Positions 50,209-59,386 of a DNA stretch of 64,000 bases are shown here, piece after piece. This stretch comes from HdN1 sp052035295 (GTDB lineage Bacteria; Pseudomonadota; Gammaproteobacteria; Pseudomonadales; Ketobacteraceae), in assembly GCA_052035295.1 (NCBI GenBank), contig JBPOHS010000075.1, positions 35,279 to 99,278 on the forward strand. Reading direction: 5' to 3'. Under the pieces are notes generated by a model. The model made no database searches. It was not told the origin of the DNA and worked only from the letters and a program-made list of their open reading frames with translations. Each line of letters opens with the position of its first letter. The stretch's first letter is position 1. The position numbers and the translations under genes are program-made.

Positions 50209-53200
50209 TCAGTTATTCTCAGGGTCATAGCCAAGATTGGGGGACAACCATTTCTCGGCCTGTGCCAGCGAAACGCCTTTGCGATGGGCATAATCGGCTA
50301 CCTGGTCCTTGCCCAACTTGCCGACATTGAAATAACGCGATTCGGGGTGCGCGAAATACCAGCCGCTGACCGCTGCTGCCGGGTACATGGCAAAGCTGTC
50401 GGTCAGCATGAGGCCTGCGCTGGCTTCGGCATCAAGCAGGCGGAACAGGGTGGTTTTCTCGGAATGATCCGGGCAGGCCGGATAACCGGGCGCCGGACGG
50501 ATTCCGCGGTATTTCTCGCGGATGAGGTCTTCATTGCAGAGGCTCTCATTTGCATCATACCCCCAGAATTCCTTGCGGACCCGTTCGTGCAAGCGTTCCG
50601 CCAGTGCTTCGGCCAGACGATCGGCGAGCGCCTTGAGCATGATCGCACTGTAGTCATCGTGGGCTGCTTCGAACGCTTTTACGCGTTCATCGACGCCTTC
50701 GCCGGTATTGACAGCGAAAGCACCAACATAGTCCTGTGCAGCATTTTCCAGACCGGCAGGGTCTCCGGTACCGATGAAATCGGCGAGACTGCGGCAGAAG
50801 CCATCACCCGTTTTATCGGTCTGCTGACGCAGATGGTGCAGGGTGGCGACGGGATGGCCTTCTGCATCCGAGATGATCGTGTCATCCACTCCGACCGGTT
50901 TGTGGGCGGGCCAAAACCCGATGACGGCCCTGGCGTTGATCCAGCGCTCATCGACGATACGCCGGAGCATTTTCTGCGCTTCCTCGAACAGGTTGCGGGC
51001 GGCTTCGCCGACGACTTCATCCTGAAGGATGGCCGGATATTTACCCGTCAGCTCCCACGACAGGAAAAACGGCGTCCAGTCGATGCGTTCGATCAGCTCT
51101 TCGAGGGGGTAATGGTCAAATACGCGTGTGCCGATGAAGGCCGGTTTGACCGGCGCATGCAGCTCCCTGTCGACGGTAGGCGCCAGGGTTTTCGCCTGCG
51201 CATAGGGAATAAGGTCTCGTGCTTTGCCTCGGGCGGCATTGCGTTCACGAATGACGGTGTATTCCTCGCGACGCTCACGCCAGTAGTTATCGCGCAATTC
51301 CGGGCTCAGCAATTGCGTGGCAACACCAACGGCACGGGAAGCATCCGGCACATAAGCGACAGCGTTATTCTTGTATTGCGGCTCAATTTTGACGGCGGTA
51401 TGCGCCTTGGAAGTCGTCGCGCCTCCGATCAACAGGGGTTGGGTGAACCCGAGGCGCTGCATTTCCTTGGCAACATGGACCATTTCGTCGAGCGACGGCG
51501 TTATCAGGCCGCTCAGACCGATGATATCGACGTTCTCGGCGCGCGCGGTCTCGAGAATCTTTTCGCAGGACACCATGACGCCCATATCAATGACGCTGTA
51601 GTTGTTGCATTGCAACACGACGCCCACGATGTTCTTGCCAATGTCATGAACATCGCCCTTGACGGTGGCCAGCAGGATCTTGCCCTTGGTTTCGGCGTTG
51701 GCGCCCTTGGCGGCCTCAATGAACGGCACCAGATGGGCGACAGCGGTTTTCATGACGCGCGCGCTTTTCACCACCTGGGGCAGGAACATCTTGCCGGCAC
51801 CGAACAGATCACCAACCACGTTCATGGCGTCCATCAGCGGGCCTTCGATCACTTCGATGGGGCGCTTGGCCTGCTGGCGCGCCTCCTCGGTGTCTTCGAC
51901 GACGTAAGCGGTAATGCCTTTCACCAACGCGTGTTCGAGACGCTTGGCCACGGGCAGTTCGCGCCAGCTGAGGTCTTCCTTGGATTTCTGGGCAGCGCCG
52001 CCACGGAACTGCTCGGCGATTTCCAGCAGGCGATCGGTACCATCCGCGCGTCGATTGAGGATGACGTCTTCCACACGTTCCCGCAGGTCAGGACGAATGT
52101 CTTCATAGATTGCCAACTGGCCGGCGTTGACGATACCCATCGACAGCCCCGCTTTGACGCCGTGATACAGGAACACCGCGTGAATGGCTTCCCGCACCGG
52201 ATCGTTGCCCCGGAACGAGAACGATACGTTGCTGATACCGCCCGAGGTCTTGGCTCCCGGCAGATGTTGTTTTACGAACGCGCACGCTTCGATGAAATCG
52301 ACCGCGTAGTTGTTGTGCTCGTCGATGCCCGTGGCGACCGCGAATACGTTCGGGTCAAAAATGATGTCTTCGGCAGGGAAACCAATGCCGACCAGGCAAT
52401 CGTAGGAACGCTGCATGATGTCGACTTTGCGCTGATAGGTGTCGGCCTGACCTTGCTCATCGAAGGCCATGACGACAATCGCGGCGCCGTATTCCATGCA
52501 GAGACGGGCCTTCTCGATGAACTCGGCTTCGCCTTCCTTGAGGCTGATCGAGTTGACGATGGGTTTGCCCTGCACGCATTTCAGTCCGGCTTCAATGATG
52601 TCCCATTTCGAGGAATCGATCATGATGGGAACGCGGCTGATGGAGGTTTCCATCGAGACCATGTTCAGGAAGGTCACCATGGCCGCCTTGGAATCCAGCA
52701 TGCCTTCATCCATGTTGATGTCGATGACCTGGGCCCCGTTCTCGACCTGGTCGCGGGCGACTTCCAGCGCTTCTTCGAACTGGCCTTCCTTGATCAGGCG
52801 GCGGAACTTGGCGGAACCGGTGACATTGGTACGCTCGCCGACGTTAACGAACAGGGAAGTCTCGTCAACGTTGAAGGCTTCCATCCCGGCCAGACGCATG
52901 GCGGGTTTTATCGTGGGAAGCGCGCGCGGCGGCAGCGCCGCGACGGCCTCGGCAATGGCACGGATGTGATCGGGCGTGGTGCCGCAGCAACCACCGATGA
53001 CATTCAGGAACCCGCTCTCGGCAAACTCGCGGATGATTTCGGCCATGTAGGCCGGGTCCTGATCATATTCGCCGAATACGTTGGGCAAGCCCGCATTGGG
53101 GTGAGCCGAAACGTGACACTCAGCCTTGTTGGAAAGTTCTTCAATATAGGGACGCAGCTGTTCGGCACCCAGGGCGCAGTTGAACCCCATGCTGAGCGGT

Positions 53201-53919
53201 TTGGCATGACGCAGCGAGTTGTAAAAGGCTTCTGCCGTTTGGCCTGACAGGGTGCGTCCGGCCTGGTCGACAATGGTGCCGGAAATCATGATCGGCAGGG
53301 TGACACCACGCTCTTCAAAGACGCGACGCACCGCAAACACGGCGGCCTTGGCGTTGAGCGTGTCAAAAATGGTTTCGATCAGAATGATGTCGGCGCCGCC
53401 TTCCATCAGCCCGTGTGTCGCTTCCTTATAGTTGTCGACGAGCTCGTCAAAGGTGACAGCCCGGGCCGCCGGATCGTTCACATCACGCGACATGGACGCG
53501 GTACGGTTGGTCGGGCCAATGACCCCGGCAACGAAACGCGGCTTGTCTGGGGTCAGCGCGGTGAATTCATCGGCCACGACGCGGGCGAGGCGGGCGCCTT
53601 CGCGATTCAGTTCGAAGGCAACGTGTTCCAGGTGATAGTCCGCTTGCGAGATACGCTGGGCGTTGAACGTATTGGTTTCGAGAATGTCGGCACCGGCTTC
53701 CAGATAGGCACGGTGTATTGCCGAAATGACGTCTGGCCGGGTCAGCAGCAACAAGTCGTTATTGCCTTTGAGATCGGACGGGTGATCGGTGAACCGGTCA
53801 CCCCTGAAATCGGCCTCGGTCAGCTTGTAACGCTGTATCATGGTCCCCATCGCGCCATCCAGGATAAGAATGCGCTTCTGGATCGCGTCATAAATGGCTG
53901 ATGTGCGGGGATTTGTCAT
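50209..53919 (-). CDS. metH: cobalamin-dependent methionine synthase
   Basis: MetH transfers a methyl group from methyl-THF via cobalamin to homocysteine. Domains are in order: the homocysteine domain with zinc ligands Cys248 (GFNCALG), Cys311 and Cys312 (GGCCGTT); the pterin-binding domain (FVNVGERTNVTGSAKF); the cap and B12 domain with cobalt ligand His758 (GDVHDIGKN); and the C-terminal SAM-dependent reactivation domain (PGYPACPDHSEK). 1236 residues, essentially E. coli length. It is transcribed alone, with paired palindromes at its promoter. Synthesis or import of B12 is implied. Confidence 0.98.
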   Translation of the reverse strand: MTNPRTSAIYDAIQKRILILDGAMGTMIQRYKLTEADFRGDRFTDHPSDLKGNNDLLLLTRPDVISAIHRAYLEAGADILETNTFNAQRISQADYHLEHVAFELNREGARLARVVADEFTALTPDKPRFVAGVIGPTNRTASMSRDVNDPAARAVTFDELVDNYKEATHGLMEGGADIILIETIFDTLNAKAAVFAVRRVFEERGVTLPIMISGTIVDQAGRTLSGQTAEAFYNSLRHAKPLSMGFNCALGAEQLRPYIEELSNKAECHVSAHPNAGLPNVFGEYDQDPAYMAEIIREFAESGFLNVIGGCCGTTPDHIRAIAEAVAALPPRALPTIKPAMRLAGMEAFNVDETSLFVNVGERTNVTGSAKFRRLIKEGQFEEALEVARDQVENGAQVIDINMDEGMLDSKAAMVTFLNMVSMETSISRVPIMIDSSKWDIIEAGLKCVQGKPIVNSISLKEGEAEFIEKARLCMEYGAAIVVMAFDEQGQADTYQRKVDIMQRSYDCLVGIGFPAEDIIFDPNVFAVATGIDEHNNYAVDFIEACAFVKQHLPGAKTSGGISNVSFSFRGNDPVREAIHAVFLYHGVKAGLSMGIVNAGQLAIYEDIRPDLRERVEDVILNRRADGTDRLLEIAEQFRGGAAQKSKEDLSWRELPVAKRLEHALVKGITAYVVEDTEEARQQAKRPIEVIEGPLMDAMNVVGDLFGAGKMFLPQVVKSARVMKTAVAHLVPFIEAAKGANAETKGKILLATVKGDVHDIGKNIVGVVLQCNNYSVIDMGVMVSCEKILETARAENVDIIGLSGLITPSLDEMVHVAKEMQRLGFTQPLLIGGATTSKAHTAVKIEPQYKNNAVAYVPDASRAVGVATQLLSPELRDNYWRERREEYTVIRERNAARGKARDLIPYAQAKTLAPTVDRELHAPVKPAFIGTRVFDHYPLEELIERIDWTPFFLSWELTGKYPAILQDEVVGEAARNLFEEAQKMLRRIVDERWINARAVIGFWPAHKPVGVDDTIISDAEGHPVATLHHLRQQTDKTGDGFCRSLADFIGTGDPAGLENAAQDYVGAFAVNTGEGVDERVKAFEAAHDDYSAIMLKALADRLAEALAERLHERVRKEFWGYDANESLCNEDLIREKYRGIRPAPGYPACPDHSEKTTLFRLLDAEASAGLMLTDSFAMYPAAAVSGWYFAHPESRYFNVGKLGKDQVADYAHRKGVSLAQAEKWLSPNLGYDPENN

Positions 53920-53952
53920 GATGGAGGGTCCTTGGGCGAAAAATTACAGCAA

Positions 53953-53958
53953 AGTATA
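53953..53958 (-). promoter_or_regulatory. candidate metH -10 element
   Basis: The minus strand reads TATACT, 34 bases before the metH ATG. The -35 region is poor. The element overlaps one arm of the 53955-53976 palindrome. Confidence 0.45.
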
Positions 53959-53976
53959 TCAAAGTTTTTTGATATA
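53955..53976. promoter_or_regulatory. palindromic operator candidate 1 upstream of metH
   Basis: Perfect 9-base arms TATATCAAA (53955-53963) and TTTGATATA (53968-53976) flank a 4-base centre. It overlaps the metH -10 candidate, a position suited to a repressor. It does not look like an E. coli MetJ box. A methionine-cycle regulator such as the ArsR-type SahR is one possibility; I cannot confirm its motif. Confidence 0.55.
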
Positions 53977-53984
53977 GGTTGATC

Positions 53985-54000
53985 GTATCATTTTTGATGC
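53985..54000. promoter_or_regulatory. palindromic operator candidate 2 upstream of metH
   Basis: GTATCA (53985-53990), TTTT, TGATGC (53995-54000) share the ATCA...TGAT core of operator candidate 1, with centres 27 bases apart. Confidence 0.4.
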
Positions 54001-54109
54001 GGTCTTAGACAGATGAACCCGACTAAATCACTTGGTTTTTTTGGCCCGGAAAGCTAAACTTTCTGCAATCTTTTTCCACCCCGACAGGCTTTTGCCGAGG
54101 GTTTTGCGC

Positions 54110-54709
54110 ATGACTGATACTACGCTCCCCATCACCATCACACCCGCTGCCCAGGAATACCTGCTTGATCTGCTGTCAAAGCAACAGAGCCCAGGCATCG
54201 GTGTACGCATCTTTGTTGAAAAGCCCGGAACGCCTTACGCCGAGTGTTGCATGGCCTATTGCGCGGCCGGCGAGAATGAGCCAACCGACGAGAAGATCGA
54301 GCACGGTGGCCTGGTGGCCTACATCGAAGGCGCCAGTGTTCCGTATCTCGAAGACGCCGTGATCGACTACGCGAAAGACCGCCTGGGCGGGCAGCTGACG
54401 TTTCGCGCGCCCAAGTCGAAAGTGCCGCAGGTCAGTGAGCACAGCACGATTGAAGAGCGCATCAACCATATCCTTTATTCCGAGATCAACCCGCAGTTGG
54501 CCTCCCATGGCGGTAACGTTCAGCTGCTGGAAATGACTGAAGACAAGACAGTCGCCATCCTGAAATTTGGCGGCGGCTGTCAGGGGTGTGGCATGGTTGA
54601 CGTCACCCTCAAACAGGGCATCGAAAAGACGCTGCTGGAACGGGTACCAGAACTGAAACGCGTGACTGACGTGACCGATCACTCGGTAAAGGAAAACGCC
54701 TACATCTGA
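54110..54709 (+). CDS. nfuA: Fe-S biogenesis scaffold/carrier protein NfuA
   Basis: NfuA carries [4Fe-4S] clusters to targets such as aconitase. The N-terminal half is an A-type-carrier-like domain (ITPAAQEYLLDLL), and the C-terminal Nfu domain has the cluster-binding CxxC in GGGCQGCGMVD. ATG 54110 has GAGGG upstream and the normal family start (MTDTTLPITITPAAQ), giving 199 residues; the frame from 54032 was rejected. It is divergent from metH. AcnB, CysI and PurF-related metabolism in this window include Fe-S clients. Confidence 0.96.
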   Translation: MTDTTLPITITPAAQEYLLDLLSKQQSPGIGVRIFVEKPGTPYAECCMAYCAAGENEPTDEKIEHGGLVAYIEGASVPYLEDAVIDYAKDRLGGQLTFRAPKSKVPQVSEHSTIEERINHILYSEINPQLASHGGNVQLLEMTEDKTVAILKFGGGCQGCGMVDVTLKQGIEKTLLERVPELKRVTDVTDHSVKENAYI

Positions 54710-54820
54710 TGAAGCGAACGCCAGAGGCCAGCGTATTGCCTGGCCTGTCTGTACGGCCACTTCAGTTGTTTAGCCCAGCCGGTTATTCCATGGTCTGACG
54801 GGTGTTGTGAATACAGATGT

Positions 54821-54850
54821 AAAAAAGGAGGGCAAAGCCCTCCTTTTTTT
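54821..54850. terminator. bidirectional terminator between nfuA and DAHP synthase
   Basis: A perfect stem GGAGGGC/GCCCTCC with an AAA loop and flanking A and T tracts lies between two convergent genes. Confidence 0.95.
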
Positions 54851-54872
54851 ATTGCCGCAGCGCCGCCGGAAC

Positions 54873-55949
54873 TCAGCCCTGAATACGCTTGGGTAGCGCA
54901 TCCTTGAGCTTGCCGGCCATTTGCCGGATCGAGTTGTCGGTGGTATCCCAGTCGATACAGGCATCGGTTACCGATACGCCGTATTTGAGGTCCTTGAGGT
55001 CTGCCGGAATTTTCTGCGCGCCCCAGCACAGATTGCTCTCGACCATCAGGCCGACGATGGAGCGGTTGCCTTCCAGGATCTGGTTGGTAACGTTCTCCAT
55101 GACCAGGGTTTGCAGGGCCGGGTCCTTGTTGGAATTGGCATGGCTGCAATCAATCATGATCTTGCCCGACACACCGGCCTTTGCCAGCGCACGTTCACAC
55201 AGGGCGACGCTCACCGAGTCGTAATTCGGCTTGCCATTGCCACCGCGCAGCACGATATGCCCGTAACGGTTGCCCTTGGTGTTGATGATCGACACTTGCC
55301 CGGCCTGGTTGATGCCCAGAAAGCTGTGGGGGTTGGCGACCGAGTGCAGGGCGTTGACCGCCACTTCGAGACCGCCATCGGTGCCGTTCTTGAAACCCAC
55401 CGCTGAGGACAGGCCGCTGGACATCTCGCGGTGAGTCTGGGATTCAGTGGTGCGCGCGCCAATGGCCGACCAGCTGATGACGTCATGCAGGTACTGGGGC
55501 GAAATGGGGTCGAGCGCTTCGGTGGCCAGCGGCAGCCCCATCTCGGCCAGGTCGATCAGCAGGCGGCGGGCAATGTGCAGACCATCCTGGATCTTGAAAG
55601 TGTCGTTGAGGTAAGGGTCGTTGATCAGACCTTTCCAGCCCACGGTGGTGCGCGGCTTTTCGAAGTAGACGCGCATGATCAGCAACAGCTCATCCTTGAC
55701 CTCGTCGGCCAGGGCAGCGAGCTTGCGCGCGTAATCCTTGGCGGCTTCGACATCATGAATGGAGCAGGGGCCGATAACGACGAACAGGCGGTGATCCTTG
55801 CCGTCCAGGATATCATTGACGGCCTGGCGGCCCTTGAGCACGGATTCACGGGCGGCTTCCGACAGTGGAAGCTCGGCGCGGAGCTGTTCCGGCGTCACCA
55901 GAATTTCCTGTGACACCACATTGACGTTGTCTATTCTGCCCGCAGTCAT
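54873..55949 (-). CDS. aroG: 3-deoxy-7-phosphoheptulonate synthase, class I
   Basis: DAHP synthase condenses PEP and erythrose-4-phosphate, the entry step of the shikimate pathway. The 358-residue protein is AroFGH-type: FVVIGPCSIHD, MRVYFEKPRTTVGWKG, SSAVGFKNGTDG and MIDCSHANSNKD carry the metal and substrate residues. Which aromatic amino acid inhibits it cannot be decided with confidence from sequence by eye, so the aroG symbol is provisional. A TACAAT hexamer on the minus strand (55998-55993) may be its -10. It is divergent from the 5'-nucleotidase gene. Confidence 0.93.
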   Translation of the reverse strand: MTAGRIDNVNVVSQEILVTPEQLRAELPLSEAARESVLKGRQAVNDILDGKDHRLFVVIGPCSIHDVEAAKDYARKLAALADEVKDELLLIMRVYFEKPRTTVGWKGLINDPYLNDTFKIQDGLHIARRLLIDLAEMGLPLATEALDPISPQYLHDVISWSAIGARTTESQTHREMSSGLSSAVGFKNGTDGGLEVAVNALHSVANPHSFLGINQAGQVSIINTKGNRYGHIVLRGGNGKPNYDSVSVALCERALAKAGVSGKIMIDCSHANSNKDPALQTLVMENVTNQILEGNRSIVGLMVESNLCWGAQKIPADLKDLKYGVSVTDACIDWDTTDNSIRQMAGKLKDALPKRIQG

Positions 55950-56057
55950 TGGGACTCCCTATTTGGTTGATGCAGTTGCTGGGATAAACTGAATTGTAAC
56001 GGAAAATAAGACAAACAGATATCGCACTCATGTTCCCCCGGCCCTGGAGCCACGCCC

Positions 56058-56969
56058 ATGCCTACCACGTTTGATGGAAAACTCGTTATCGCCATTTCCT
56101 CACGCGCTCTTTTTGATCTCGACGAGAGTCACCGGGTGTATCTGGAGCAGGGGCTGGACGCCTACCAGCAATACCAGATTGCCCATGAAGACGAGCCGCT
56201 CGCGCCTGGACAGGCATTCCCGCTGGTGAAAAAGTTGTTGCGCCTGAACGACCTGCTGCAGGGCGATCCGCGTGTTGAAGTGATCCTGTTGTCGCGCAAT
56301 TCGGCGGATACCGGTTTGCGCATATTCAATTCCATCGAGAACGCCGGCTTGCCGATCGTGCGGGCAGCCTTTTGCGGCGGGCGAAGCCCATATCCGTATG
56401 TCTCGGCGTTCGGGGCACACCTTTTCCTGTCGACCGAGGGTGAGGATGTGCGCATGGCGCTCGATGCCAATGTCGCGGCTGCCGCAATCCTGCCACTGAA
56501 GGCGGGCGCTACCGAACGTGACGAGCTGCGCATTGCATTCGACGGTGACGCCGTATTGTTCGCCGACGATTCCGAGCGCATTTACAAGGAACAAGGGTTG
56601 GCGTCGTTTGCCCGTAACGAGAAGGCCACAGCGCACCAGCCGATGCGGGGCGGACCGTTCAAGCCCTTTCTACAGGCGCTGCATTCACTGCAGCAGGAAT
56701 TTACCGTCGAGGAATGCCCCATACGAACGGCGTTAGTCACTGCGCGTTCCGCGCCGGCGCATGAGCGCGTGGTACGCACCTTGCGCGACTGGCGAATCCG
56801 TATCGACGAATCGCTGTTTCTGGGAGGGCTGGATAAGGGCGGCTTTCTGAAAGCGTTTGGTGCCGACATCTTCTTCGACGACCAGATGGGGCATTGCGTG
56901 TCGGCGTCGGCCCATGTGCCGACCGGTCATGTGCCCCATGGCGTGGCGAACGAGAAATCCGGGATCTGA
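56058..56969 (+). CDS. 5'-nucleotidase (PF06189 type)
   Basis: A 303-residue protein resembling the cytosolic 5'-nucleotidase family PF06189, which is related to eukaryotic NT5C1. Recognisable segments are LVIAISSRALFDLDESH, VEVILLSRNSADTGLR, FGAHLFLSTEGEDV, AFDGDAVLFADDSE and LDKGGFLKAFGADIFFDDQ. HAD-like aspartates are present at DLDE and FDGDAVLF. It would dephosphorylate nucleoside monophosphates. GGAG lies 8 bases before the ATG. It is convergent with the small secreted-protein gene, 7 bases apart. Confidence 0.85.
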   Translation: MPTTFDGKLVIAISSRALFDLDESHRVYLEQGLDAYQQYQIAHEDEPLAPGQAFPLVKKLLRLNDLLQGDPRVEVILLSRNSADTGLRIFNSIENAGLPIVRAAFCGGRSPYPYVSAFGAHLFLSTEGEDVRMALDANVAAAAILPLKAGATERDELRIAFDGDAVLFADDSERIYKEQGLASFARNEKATAHQPMRGGPFKPFLQALHSLQQEFTVEECPIRTALVTARSAPAHERVVRTLRDWRIRIDESLFLGGLDKGGFLKAFGADIFFDDQMGHCVSASAHVPTGHVPHGVANEKSGI

Positions 56970-56976
56970 GCGCCAC

Positions 56977-57387
56977 TCACCACGTCATGTTGAGGGTCAG
57001 GGCACCATCGATCAGCATCTTGTCCAGCAGCGATTGCGGCGAGGCGGATTCCTTGAGTTCCAGCGATTTCATCACCATGGCGTCTTTCTGGCCGGGCTGA
57101 ACGGCGAAATCCATCCGATGCGAGGTGAAGGTCGGTTCATAACGGCTATTGACCGACCAGGTGTTCACAACGGCTGTAACGTCTAGGCTGTAGCTGTTGA
57201 TGGTTTGCGCGCTGGCGCCGAGGCTGATGCTCAGCAGCGGAAGCGTGTTCACCGTCGAGGCGGGGTTCCGCGCATTGAGGGCAGCGTCATTCCATGTAGA
57301 GTCATTCCAGGGCGACTCTGCATGTGCATTCATCGCAACGCTGGAGAAAACGTTTACCAGTACGAGTGCACCGACCAACTGCTTCAT
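56977..57387 (-). CDS. orphan secreted protein, family not recognised
   Basis: The 136-residue product (ATG 57387, GGTGA upstream) starts with a clear signal peptide (MKQLVGALVLVNVFSSVAM, likely cut after AHA). A short Asn/Trp/Asp motif is repeated just after it (SPWNDSTWNDAAL). The rest alternates hydrophobic and polar residues (LLSISLGASAQTINSYSLDV; ALTLNMTW at the end), suggesting beta strands. No cysteine and no known domain were seen. It is flanked by the 5'-nucleotidase and a Usp gene, with no operon partner. An envelope or exported role is all that can be said. Confidence 0.65.
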   Translation of the reverse strand: MKQLVGALVLVNVFSSVAMNAHAESPWNDSTWNDAALNARNPASTVNTLPLLSISLGASAQTINSYSLDVTAVVNTWSVNSRYEPTFTSHRMDFAVQPGQKDAMVMKSLELKESASPQSLLDKMLIDGALTLNMTW

Positions 57388-57664
57388 ACCGTTCACCGAA
57401 TGACGATCGTGTGTGGTTGTTATGTGATCAATTTAATCCCGCCGCCCTCCGCTGGCGAGTGACTGTTAGCGGAATTGGGTGATAGATCAAATTTTGTCCG
57501 GTCAATGAAAGTATATCGACTACCAGGTCACACGGTAGGTGATATTTTGTACGTATTTGTATCTGTGTGAGCACTTTTTGACCAGTTTGCTACGCTTCAA
57601 CTATGCGCGATTGCCCCTGATTTTGCAGGTGCAGCATGACGGCATCATGAAAACAAGGCGTTAC

Positions 57665-58174
57665 ATGCTCAAGACAATACTTTACGCAACCGATCTTGGT
57701 CTTTATGGGCCCTTCCTGCTCGAGCACGTGTGCGAGCTGGCGCGGCGTCATGATGCCCAGGTGCATGTCGTGCACGCGATCGAGCCGATAGGATTGTTTG
57801 CGGACGCACTCCTCAAGACCTACATCCCGGACACGGTGAAGTCGGAATTGCAGCAGGGCGGGATTGAGTCGGTGCGGGACGCCATCCGTTTGCAGGTCAA
57901 GCACGCCTTTGAAGACGATTTCATTGATTTTGAAGGCAATCGCGACTGGATTGCTGACGTTCATGTGCTGGACGGCACCCCGGCGGACGTTATCCTGCGG
58001 GAAGCAGAGCGCTTGAGTGTGGACCTGATTGTGCTGGGGACGCACGGTGGCGGCAGCCATAATGCCTCGACCGCCCTGGGGTCAGTGGCCAACAAGGTGC
58101 TTCAACTCGCACGTGTTCCCGTCTTCCTCGTTCCCACCAGTACCTCCCGCGCTACCGCTCTTCACGCCCGCTAA
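57665..58174 (+). CDS. universal stress protein family
   Basis: A single UspA domain of 169 residues. It begins MLKTILYATDLGLYGPFL, and the nucleotide-binding segment GTHGGGSHNASTALGSVANKVLQ is close to the G-x2-G-x9-G(S/T) pattern, with one extra residue in the spacer. That pattern suggests an ATP-binding type. ATG 57665 has AAGG 6 bases upstream; ATG 57647 is an alternative. The 277 bases upstream hold no gene that I can support. Function is probably stress-related; no direct partner is adjacent. Confidence 0.85.
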   Translation: MLKTILYATDLGLYGPFLLEHVCELARRHDAQVHVVHAIEPIGLFADALLKTYIPDTVKSELQQGGIESVRDAIRLQVKHAFEDDFIDFEGNRDWIADVHVLDGTPADVILREAERLSVDLIVLGTHGGGSHNASTALGSVANKVLQLARVPVFLVPTSTSRATALHAR

Positions 58175-58409
58175 GCGGCTGACCTTCCCGCCACGCGACA
58201 GCAAAGTCCCTGATTGTGTTTGTTTTTTTATTGCGCAATTCACCCCGCACATGGACGCCCACCGATTTATCTTCTACTTTAGAACGAAACAAAATATCGG
58301 TCCGACCGAGCCAAACCGATTGGTAAATACGGTTGGCTTGTCCTATGCTGGAAAGTAATGGTTTGGTCGGTTTTAATATCCAATGGGTATTTGGGGCAGG
58401 GGAATACGT

Positions 58410-59381
58410 ATGAAACTTCAGCAATTGAGATACATCTGGGAAGTCGCCAGACACGACCTGAACGTATCCGTGACTGCGCAGAGTCTTTATACCTCCCAGC
58501 CCGGCATCAGCAAGCAGATCCGCTTGCTGGAAGATGAGCTTGGCGTCGAAGTGTTTTCCCGCAGCGGCAAACATCTCACCCGCGTGACGCCGGCCGGTGA
58601 AGCCATTCTGAGGATTGCTGGGGAAATTCTGCGCAAAGTCGACAGCATCAAACAGGTCGCGCAGGAATTCTCCGACGAAAGCAAGGGCAGCCTGTCGATT
58701 GCCACCACCCACACCCAGGCGCGTTATGCGCTGCCGCGCGTCATCCAGGATTTCATTGCCCGGTTTCCGGAAGTGTCTTTGCACATGCACCAGGGCACGC
58801 CTATCCAGATCTCGGAAATGGCCGCTGACGGTACGGTCGATTTTGCCATTGCTACCGAAGCGCTGGAGTTGTTCGGTGACCTGATCATGATGCCTTGCTA
58901 CATCTGGAACCGCGCTGTCGTGGTGCCGAAGAATCACCCACTGACCCAGGTGTCGCAACTGACGCTGGAAGATCTGGCGCGTCAGCCGCTGGTGACTTAC
59001 ACCTTCGGCTTCACCGGTCGTTCCAAGCTGGACGATGCCTTCCTCAATGCGGGCCTGTCACCCAAAGTGGTCTTCACGGCCGCCGATGCCGATGTCATCA
59101 AAACTTATGTGCGTTTGGGGTTGGGCGTAGGCATCGTGGCCAAGATGGCCTGCCAGGATAATGACCCGGATCTTGTCGCTCTGGACGCCTCGCATCTGTT
59201 CGAGCCCAGCGTCACCAAGATCGGTTTTCGCAAGGGGACGTTCCTGCGCGGATTCATGTACGATTTCATCGAGTTGTTCGCGCCGCACCTGACCAAGGCG
59301 GTGGTGGATGAGGCCGTGGACCGGCATACACGTTCCGAGCTCGATGAGCTGTTCAGCCACATCGAGCTGCCCACCTATTGA
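58410..59381 (+). CDS. cysB: LysR-type regulator of cysteine biosynthesis
   Basis: CysB activates sulfate assimilation genes with N-acetylserine as inducer. The N-terminal helix-turn-helix (MKLQQLRYIWEVARHDLNVS, then LYTSQPGISKQIRLLE) and the effector-binding domain are both intact. 323 residues, against 324 in E. coli. ATG 58410 has GGGGAA upstream; the frame from 58383 was rejected. cysI in this window is a likely target, although 8 kb away. Confidence 0.97.
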   Translation: MKLQQLRYIWEVARHDLNVSVTAQSLYTSQPGISKQIRLLEDELGVEVFSRSGKHLTRVTPAGEAILRIAGEILRKVDSIKQVAQEFSDESKGSLSIATTHTQARYALPRVIQDFIARFPEVSLHMHQGTPIQISEMAADGTVDFAIATEALELFGDLIMMPCYIWNRAVVVPKNHPLTQVSQLTLEDLARQPLVTYTFGFTGRSKLDDAFLNAGLSPKVVFTAADADVIKTYVRLGLGVGIVAKMACQDNDPDLVALDASHLFEPSVTKIGFRKGTFLRGFMYDFIELFAPHLTKAVVDEAVDRHTRSELDELFSHIELPTY

Positions 59382-59386
59382 GCTTG

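Noticed and set aside
50284..53247. 987-codon open frame on the plus strand opposite metH
   Set aside because: It shares codon boundaries with metH, so its lack of stops only requires that metH avoids TTA, CTA and TCA codons. The translation resembles no family, and metH is unmistakable.
53955..53976. MetJ box or cobalamin riboswitch before metH
   Set aside because: The palindrome does not resemble AGACGTCT repeats, and the 190-base gap is too short and lacks the conserved B12-box structure.
57460..57500. FNR/ANR box upstream of the Usp gene
   Set aside because: Only one half-site (ATCAA) fits; the other arm does not match TTGAT.
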